This document shows positions 42,738 through 47,834 of a DNA stretch of 47,834 nt, one piece after another. The first letter of the stretch is position 1. Each line of letters begins with the position of its first letter. The DNA is from Nitrospirota bacterium (GTDB lineage Bacteria > Nitrospirota > Thermodesulfovibrionia > Thermodesulfovibrionales > UBA6898): assembly GCA_016217695.1 (NCBI GenBank), contig JACRHE010000164.1, positions 1-47,834 on the forward strand, written 5' to 3'. The notes below the pieces were generated by a model. It made no database searches, was not told the origin of the DNA, and worked only from the letters and a program-made list of their open reading frames with translations. Made by a program: the position numbers and the translations under genes.

Positions 42738-43870
42738 TTTATGGCCTTACGCACGGTACCGCTCTGATCGACGCACATGCATTGAATACTCGGGTTCTCC
42801 CCCATATCGGTCTCGATCTCAATGAAGGTGATGGCCATGCCCCGATCAAGATAGCATGATCCGGCATTATATACATCCACTCCTAGCCGGCTTGTTTTTC
42901 CTTCGTCCTGATGGTGGGTGTGACCAAAGACAAACCAGCGCGGAGGTTTTTCGTATCCACAGAATTTTTCCAGGTAGTATTCGATGTTGAGGAGCTGTTT
43001 TGAGGAGATTTGCTTGCCCTTAATGCCTTCTCCGGAAAAAATAAGCCTTAGTAACCAGTCGCCACATTTGTTTTTGAGCTTCTTGAGTTTGTTGCCAACT
43101 GCGTCAGGGCCGACTATGACATTCACCAAGCTTCGCCAGAATATTGTGAAGGAAACGGCATTGGCTACAGTCTGGTATTGCGCAGTCTCGATGAATACCC
43201 TGCGTTTAGCCTTTTTTATGTCCGCTGGAGATGCAAGCTCCCGAAAATGGTCAGAGAGGTTATTGAAGCCAGTCTGCGTAGGATCCAAGTAATGCCCGTG
43301 GGTGAGAACCATCATCTCTTGCTCCTTGCCGAAGAGGATCTCATGGTTGGGATACTCGACGACGACTTGATCTTGTACACCGTAGGGTCGGAATATCCCC
43401 GCAATAAACGATTCCATGCCTATCCACTTATACTTCATCAAAGGGGTGGGCACCGAACCCATTGGTTTTCCATCAGAGAGCACATCTGTGCACACAACTG
43501 TCGTAGCAAGCATGTCCCAGATTTTATAATCGTGGTTGCCAGGCACGTAGTACCAATTTTTGGCGAGTTCCTTCAATCCCTGAGGCGGTTCTTTCTGCTT
43601 CATCAAAGAGTCAAGTGCCTCAATGAATGTTCGAAACCCGAATAGGAGTTTGTCCTGACCTTCTCCAGTGGTTCCCTCAATGGATCTTGTAAAGGTAGAC
43701 AGATTGATATCGAGCAAATCGCCAATAAGTACGATTTCCTCCCAGGGCGCACGAGAGACCATGTATTTGATGAGAGCGCTATTGAAACGCATGTCATTGA
43801 TAGAACTCTCGGGCGTTCCAAAGTGCATATCACTTAGAACAAGGTATCGAGCTTTCACATCATCCGTCAT
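42734..43870 (-). CDS. Calcineurin-like metallophosphoesterase
   Basis: The start chosen is ATG 43870, with AGGAGG six bases upstream; a GTG at 43885 is an alternative. The 378-residue protein has the standard dimetal motifs: D14-x-H16 (LSDMHFG), GD (50-51, LIGDLLD), GNHD (111-114), HGHYLD and FGHTHH. Insertions between motifs are longer than in the minimal fold. It has no export signal. It is the first gene of the minus-strand arm of the conjugation island and is translationally coupled to MBL 1. Phosphoesterases of this type act on nucleic acids, cyclic nucleotides or phosphoproteins; the target is unknown. Confidence 0.9.
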   Translation of the reverse strand: MTDDVKARYLVLSDMHFGTPESSINDMRFNSALIKYMVSRAPWEEIVLIGDLLDINLSTFTRSIEGTTGEGQDKLLFGFRTFIEALDSLMKQKEPPQGLKELAKNWYYVPGNHDYKIWDMLATTVVCTDVLSDGKPMGSVPTPLMKYKWIGMESFIAGIFRPYGVQDQVVVEYPNHEILFGKEQEMMVLTHGHYLDPTQTGFNNLSDHFRELASPADIKKAKRRVFIETAQYQTVANAVSFTIFWRSLVNVIVGPDAVGNKLKKLKNKCGDWLLRLIFSGEGIKGKQISSKQLLNIEYYLEKFCGYEKPPRWFVFGHTHHQDEGKTSRLGVDVYNAGSCYLDRGMAITFIEIETDMGENPSIQCMCVDQSGTVRKAIK

Positions 43871-43929
43871 ATCAAGCCTCCTCACGCTGTTATGGGGTAA
43901 TTATTTCTTACTACTCGATAGCCATAATA

Positions 43930-43943
43930 ATGTACAAGTACAT
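43930..43943. promoter_or_regulatory. Perfect dyad in the divergent control region
   Basis: ATGTAC-AA-GTACAT is a perfect 14-bp inverted repeat, 60 bp from the metallophosphoesterase start and 168 bp from MBL 2. It is a candidate operator shared by both arms. No regulator gene is in view. Confidence 0.4.
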
Positions 43944-44049
43944 AGGGGTTCATAACAAGATGGCCTATTTTCGGTACTCAGCAGGATTATTAGTCTGAGC
44001 ATCGATCTCTGCCCCGGGCCCCTGTTCTCAAGAAATTTGCAATACAATA

Positions 44050-44079
44050 TTGACATTTTACTACATATTGTGGTTTAAT
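44050..44079 (+). promoter_or_regulatory. Sigma70-like promoter for MBL 2 and the E2-E1-JAB gene
   Basis: TTGACA (44050-44055), 18 bases, TTTAAT (44074-44079). The start of transcription would fall near 44086, about 25 bases before ATG 44111. Confidence 0.55.
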
Positions 44080-44110
44080 CGCTACGTAAACACAAGATAT
44101 GGGAGGGAAT

Positions 44111-45298
44111 ATGACTGCAAATATAACTTTTTTCCCGGTCGGCAATGGCGATATGACGTTGGTTAAGCTGGGCGATTCTGATGAAACGGCCATTCTTATA
44201 GACATCAATATCCGAAATGCTGCAGACGACGATGACGACGACGCATGTGATGTTGCTGCAGAACTGCGGAAACGCCTAAAAAAGAATTCGAAAGGACGCC
44301 CTTATGTCGATGCATTTTTATTGAGTCACCCGGACCAGGACCACTGTAACAGCCTCCAAAAGCACTTCCACCTCGGACCGGTCGACGAGTACGAGGATGA
44401 ACCCGAAGAAGGCGAAGAACTTAAAATTTTCATCAGGGAGATGTGGTCATCTCCCATGATTTTCCGTCGTGCCAGCAAGAATAACACGCTTTGCGAGGAG
44501 GCAAAGGCCTTTCAGAAAGAGGCAAGGCGTCGCGTTAAAGTATACAGAGACAAGAATGGGACCGAGATAGAGGAAGGCGATAGAATAAAGATAATCGGAG
44601 AGGATGAAAACGGCAAAACGGACGGACTGGAGAAAATTATTGTAAAGGTCGATGAAACTTTTTCAGAAATCAACGGCAAGAACAACAGTTACGTTAGTAT
44701 TTACGTCCTGGGGCCTGTACCCAAACAGGAACTCGAAGAAGACGAAGAAAAAATAGCCAAAAACCACTCCAGCGTTATCCTGAGGTTTTCACTTTCCTCC
44801 AGCAGAGGAAAGAAAGACGCCTGTCTATTTCTGACAGGCGGTGATGCTGAAGTTGCGATATGGGAGGCCCTTTGGAAAAAACACAAGGATAACGCCGATT
44901 GTCTCAAATATGATATGTTGTTATCGTCGCACCACTGCTCCTGGCACGTGCTTTCCTATGATTCCTGGAGCGACAGCGAAGACCCTAAAGTCAACGCCGA
45001 TGCGAAGGCAGCGTTATCGCAGACTATTGAAGGGGCTTTTATAATTTCCAGCAGCGTGGCTATTAAGGATGATACCGCTGATCCCCCGTGTATGGGCGCG
45101 AAAGACGAATACATCTCCATTCTTAAATATGACAAGGAACGTTTTTTCTGCACGGGCGAGCACCCCAGTGAAAAAAATAACGAGCCCTTGGAATTCTCGA
45201 TAACTGACGAGGGACCCCAGCCGCCGGCTAAAAAGAAAGGCCCGTTTATGGCAACCGCCGGCATCATGACTTCGAGAGAACCCCTGGGGCATGGGTAA
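44111..45298 (+). CDS. ComEC-like MBL protein 2, cognate partner of the E2-E1-JAB protein
   Basis: The start chosen is ATG 44111, behind GGGAGGG (44101-44107); an in-frame ATG at 44099 has no ribosome site. The 395-residue protein opens ITFFPVGNGDMTLVKL, has the MBL motif HPDQDH (73-78) and LLSSHHCSW further on, and a long acidic run (five or more Asp near residue 40). A flexible tail rich in Pro and Lys (PQPPAKKKG) ends in LGHG. Its last eight bases overlap the E2-E1-JAB gene, so the two proteins are co-translated. The terminal Gly is a possible activation site for the partner E1. The closest relative in view is MBL 1. Confidence 0.88.
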   Translation: MTANITFFPVGNGDMTLVKLGDSDETAILIDINIRNAADDDDDDACDVAAELRKRLKKNSKGRPYVDAFLLSHPDQDHCNSLQKHFHLGPVDEYEDEPEEGEELKIFIREMWSSPMIFRRASKNNTLCEEAKAFQKEARRRVKVYRDKNGTEIEEGDRIKIIGEDENGKTDGLEKIIVKVDETFSEINGKNNSYVSIYVLGPVPKQELEEDEEKIAKNHSSVILRFSLSSSRGKKDACLFLTGGDAEVAIWEALWKKHKDNADCLKYDMLLSSHHCSWHVLSYDSWSDSEDPKVNADAKAALSQTIEGAFIISSSVAIKDDTADPPCMGAKDEYISILKYDKERFFCTGEHPSEKNNEPLEFSITDEGPQPPAKKKGPFMATAGIMTSREPLGHG

Positions 45299-47612
45299 GA
45301 GGGGGACGGCCAAAGAGCGTCGCTCGTCAGATCCTGCGGACAAGCCTCCGGCTCCTGTTCAAGAAGCATTCCGTTTGATCGCTTCACATAGGGCTATAGT
45401 CGCTGACAGCGTTAAATCACCTGTCCTTATAAAAAAAGGAATCTATCGGATAGAGGCGGTTATTGAAGTGCCGCTACCGTCTCGCGTCAGGAATAAGGGA
45501 ATCAGCAAAACCGGAGTTAAAGCCCGTGAACCGATCATCCTGGACTTTCCCAAAGAATATCCCTTCTTATCACCAACCGTTAGACTCAGGAAGGATTTCA
45601 ATAGGTCTCTGCCTCACATAAATCCCGGAAGCCCCGACAGCTATGTTCGGCCGTGCATTTTCGAAGGAGATATTAATGAACTATTACATCAGGAAAACGG
45701 TATTTACGGGATTCTCGATCAGCTTTCCGACTGGCTACGAAAAGCGGCGGCGGACCAGTTAATAGACCCTAAGCAGGGGTGGGAGCCTATCCGTAGAGAT
45801 GACTTCCACGGGGTTCTGTGCTTCGATGCAGACAAGCTGCGGGGGTATGTATCACGGGATGAGGGCTTCGTAACGTTCCTTTGTGGTTTCAGGAGTATTC
45901 CTGCTTATTTTATGGGGTTCGTCCTCGAAAATGAGATTTCGAAACATATTATTTACAAAGCAAAAAAAGTCGGCGTCAAGACGCAGGATGGAATAACGGG
46001 CGGCGTTACTATGGGCATATTGTCTTGGCCGCCGGCTTTTAACACTGATAAGACTCCTTTGACAACTGACGCCTACCTGCCCGAAACAGTAATGACATTG
46101 AGGGACCTGCTCGACCGTGCAAAATCGTATGGCAATTACAAGAGTCTGAATGAACGGATTCAAGAAATTTATCTTCAGATCCGTCAAGAGAAGGGCGACG
46201 TTCCCGATGGCTTCATGCTGGTAGTCATCCTGTGTGCCCGACGTCCATTTAATCTCATCAAGGAAGATTCAAATCTAGAACTTATTCCATATTTGATTAA
46301 ATGCAAGAGGGCAAATGGGCCACTCCTTAATATTGACCCTGATTCTCCCGTATACTGGCTTGGGCACAGACATCGGTTAAGTACAAGTCTTTTGAGAAGA
46401 ATGTCAGGCAGTCGCAAGAGTGCTGTCAACGCTCCAATCATTCAAATAGGGTGTGGAAGTGTCGGGTCCAAAATAGTCCTCCATCTGTCGAGGGCGGGCC
46501 ATGGACCATTTACGTTGATTGATAATAAGCTTCTGTCACCACATAACGCAGCGCGACATGCTCTCATCGATATTAATGAATTCACTGTTTTTAATAACAA
46601 GGCAGTGGAGCTAAAGAAGGCTATATCTATTTATCCCGAGGCGAGGGCATCTACTGCGATTCAGGATAATGTCATAGGAGTCCTGAACGACCAGCAAAAA
46701 ACCAAAGAAGTTTTTCCTAAAGGCGCCGCTCTTATCATAGATTCCACGGCATCACTTGCTGTTCGCGAGGCGTTCGCAGCAACAGACAGAGACAGGTTAC
46801 CGATTCCCGTTATGCAGACGACGCTTTATTCAAATGGCGAATGCGGTGTCTGTTGCATAGAGGGCGCTTCCAGGAATCCCCGCATTGATGACATCGTGAA
46901 CAAACTCTTTGATTCCTGTATTGACGATAAGGAGCTTGCTGGGAAGCTGTTGACTGCTGAAGGCGGGGTTACCCGGCAGGCTATTGGGCAGGGATGCGAC
47001 TCTTATACGATGGTTATACCTGACACAATGGTATCTATTTTTTCCTCGGCTATGGCGGAGCGAGCGAGGCAATTATTAGAAATCGGCATATCTCCCAAAG
47101 GAGAGTTAAGTGTTGGACTTCTATCGGACGATCACCTGGGTTTAAGTTGGAAAAAATACGAGGTCGGAGAAACAGTCATACTGCGCGGCGAAAACAGATG
47201 GGAGATCAGGTTGCTCGATAATGTTGTACTTGAAATGGCGAAAGAGGCCGTGAAATGTGGATCGATCGAGACCGGTGGTGTCATGATGGGCCGATTATCT
47301 GCTGCTCGTAAATGCTTAACTATAACCAGACTTTTGCCTGCTCCTCCTGACAGCATTCGCAGTGCAAGTGCTTTTGTGCTTGGCACGGAAGGATTACGTG
47401 ACACGGTTCAGCGCACACAGAGGGCGTGTAATAATCTTTTTTGCTATGTTGGAACGTGGCATACGCACCCTCTTGGGGGCGGGCCCTCTTCGCGAGATTA
47501 TGCTGTTATGCAACGTATGAAAGAGATGAGATTGGGGGCGCCTGCTATCTGCCTTGTCTGGACACCGATAGGTTTCCATTGCGTAATGGACTCAGGCGAT
47601 TTTCGGATATAA
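45291..47612 (+). CDS. E2-E1-JAB triple-domain ubiquitin-like conjugation/deconjugation protein
   Basis: One 773-residue protein holds three enzymes of a ubiquitin-like cycle. Residues about 40-155 are E2-like, with the presumed active-site Cys122 in VRPCIFEG followed by ILDQLSDWLRKAA, the usual helix after prokaryotic E2 Cys. Residues 170-370 are a linker of unknown fold. Residues 380-600 are an E1/ThiF adenylation domain: GCGSVGSK (387-394), D411 in TLIDNKLLS, the arginine-bearing PHNAARHAL, and IIDSTAS. Candidate E1 Cys are in GECGVCC (517-522). Residues 640-773 are a JAB/JAMM peptidase: E660 (SIETGG), H724 and H726 (WHTHP), S733 and D736. All catalytic residues are intact. No ubiquitin-like gene is adjacent. 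The layout recalls Cap2 plus Cap3 of type II CBASS fused into one chain, but no CD-NTase is present. Confidence 0.93.
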   Translation: MGKRGTAKERRSSDPADKPPAPVQEAFRLIASHRAIVADSVKSPVLIKKGIYRIEAVIEVPLPSRVRNKGISKTGVKAREPIILDFPKEYPFLSPTVRLRKDFNRSLPHINPGSPDSYVRPCIFEGDINELLHQENGIYGILDQLSDWLRKAAADQLIDPKQGWEPIRRDDFHGVLCFDADKLRGYVSRDEGFVTFLCGFRSIPAYFMGFVLENEISKHIIYKAKKVGVKTQDGITGGVTMGILSWPPAFNTDKTPLTTDAYLPETVMTLRDLLDRAKSYGNYKSLNERIQEIYLQIRQEKGDVPDGFMLVVILCARRPFNLIKEDSNLELIPYLIKCKRANGPLLNIDPDSPVYWLGHRHRLSTSLLRRMSGSRKSAVNAPIIQIGCGSVGSKIVLHLSRAGHGPFTLIDNKLLSPHNAARHALIDINEFTVFNNKAVELKKAISIYPEARASTAIQDNVIGVLNDQQKTKEVFPKGAALIIDSTASLAVREAFAATDRDRLPIPVMQTTLYSNGECGVCCIEGASRNPRIDDIVNKLFDSCIDDKELAGKLLTAEGGVTRQAIGQGCDSYTMVIPDTMVSIFSSAMAERARQLLEIGISPKGELSVGLLSDDHLGLSWKKYEVGETVILRGENRWEIRLLDNVVLEMAKEAVKCGSIETGGVMMGRLSAARKCLTITRLLPAPPDSIRSASAFVLGTEGLRDTVQRTQRACNNLFCYVGTWHTHPLGGGPSSRDYAVMQRMKEMRLGAPAICLVWTPIGFHCVMDSGDFRI

Positions 47613-47834
47613 TTATTCTCTCGTTCGTAACACTGTTAGGTTTTGGAAGAAAATCAACACCCTGGAGAGGATTACCACAGTGTGGAGTATCAGGTGAATC
47701 CAATAACCTTATAGTCTGCGGCGCTATTGGGGGTTACAGGATGTACCTATCCGTCCATGTTTCGGAGCGAAGCCAATACTTCCCCCTGCCGTAGTGGCAG
47801 GTTGGCTTCAGAACAGGCAGCAGAAATCTTCCGA

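Noticed and set aside
41859-47612. Type II CBASS
   Set aside because: E1, E2 and JAB are present, but no CD-NTase (nucleotidyltransferase) or effector gene was found among the neighbours.
47613-47834. Plus-strand frame and possible terminator at the right edge
   Set aside because: A hairpin (CTGCC-GTAGT-GGCAG near 47788) has no U tract. The frame is an out-of-frame extension of the JAB region. No transposon end or comM sequence was seen here.

Overview
The window looks like a chromosomal segment of a Gram-negative, probably anaerobic bacterium: signal peptides and lipoboxes are common, there is a group 3b-type [NiFe] hydrogenase, a c-di-GMP-I riboswitch and a large Rhs protein. A Nitrospirota or Desulfobacterota-like genome would fit, but no rRNA or strong marker settles this. 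GC content is intermediate, with AT-rich promoters.

Left part (1-16.4 kb), chromosomal backbone. On the minus strand: an S8 lipoprotein protease with a Gly-Cys/TM/Arg C-terminal tail, a small CPBP intramembrane protease that may process that tail, a triple-PAS histidine kinase, and a DUF1858-DUF438-hemerythrin protein running off the edge. Divergent from the protease is hydBGDA (soluble NAD(P)-linked [NiFe] hydrogenase), whose large subunit ends exactly at the Ni-binding motif. Next come a secreted hypothetical protein, a YIP1-like membrane protein, infC with a rare AUA start, a Fic enzyme behind a striking operator-like repeat cluster, two PIN-domain toxin modules, and the 3' part of comM (yifB).

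Middle (16.4-21.3 kb). comM is interrupted by the end of a Tn7-like transposon: TGT terminus at 16400, TnsB-like repeats, then overlapping tnsA, tnsB, tnsC and tniQ genes. The 5' half of comM and the opposite transposon end were not found, so everything to the right edge may be cargo. That is an inference.

Right part (21.3-47.8 kb), accessory DNA. It holds a ParDE-like module, recombinase and Rhs debris, a 2353-residue Rhs/YD protein with a zincin C-terminal domain and an adjacent candidate immunity gene, and a c-di-GMP-I riboswitch plus terminator in front of it. It also holds two zinc-dependent phospholipase C-like genes each followed by a small lipoprotein, small Cys/His-rich secreted proteins, a frameshifted IS3-family element that cuts a NERD-domain gene, and an IS256-family remnant.

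The most striking block is 41.85-47.6 kb. Two divergent gene pairs face away from one control region: metallophosphoesterase plus ComEC-like metallo-beta-lactamase (MBL) on the minus strand, and a second MBL plus a 773-residue E2-E1-JAB triple-domain protein on the plus strand. It carries the enzymes of a ubiquitin-like conjugation and deconjugation cycle but no recognisable ubiquitin-like gene. Its likely role is defence, and it is my main candidate for a poorly described system.
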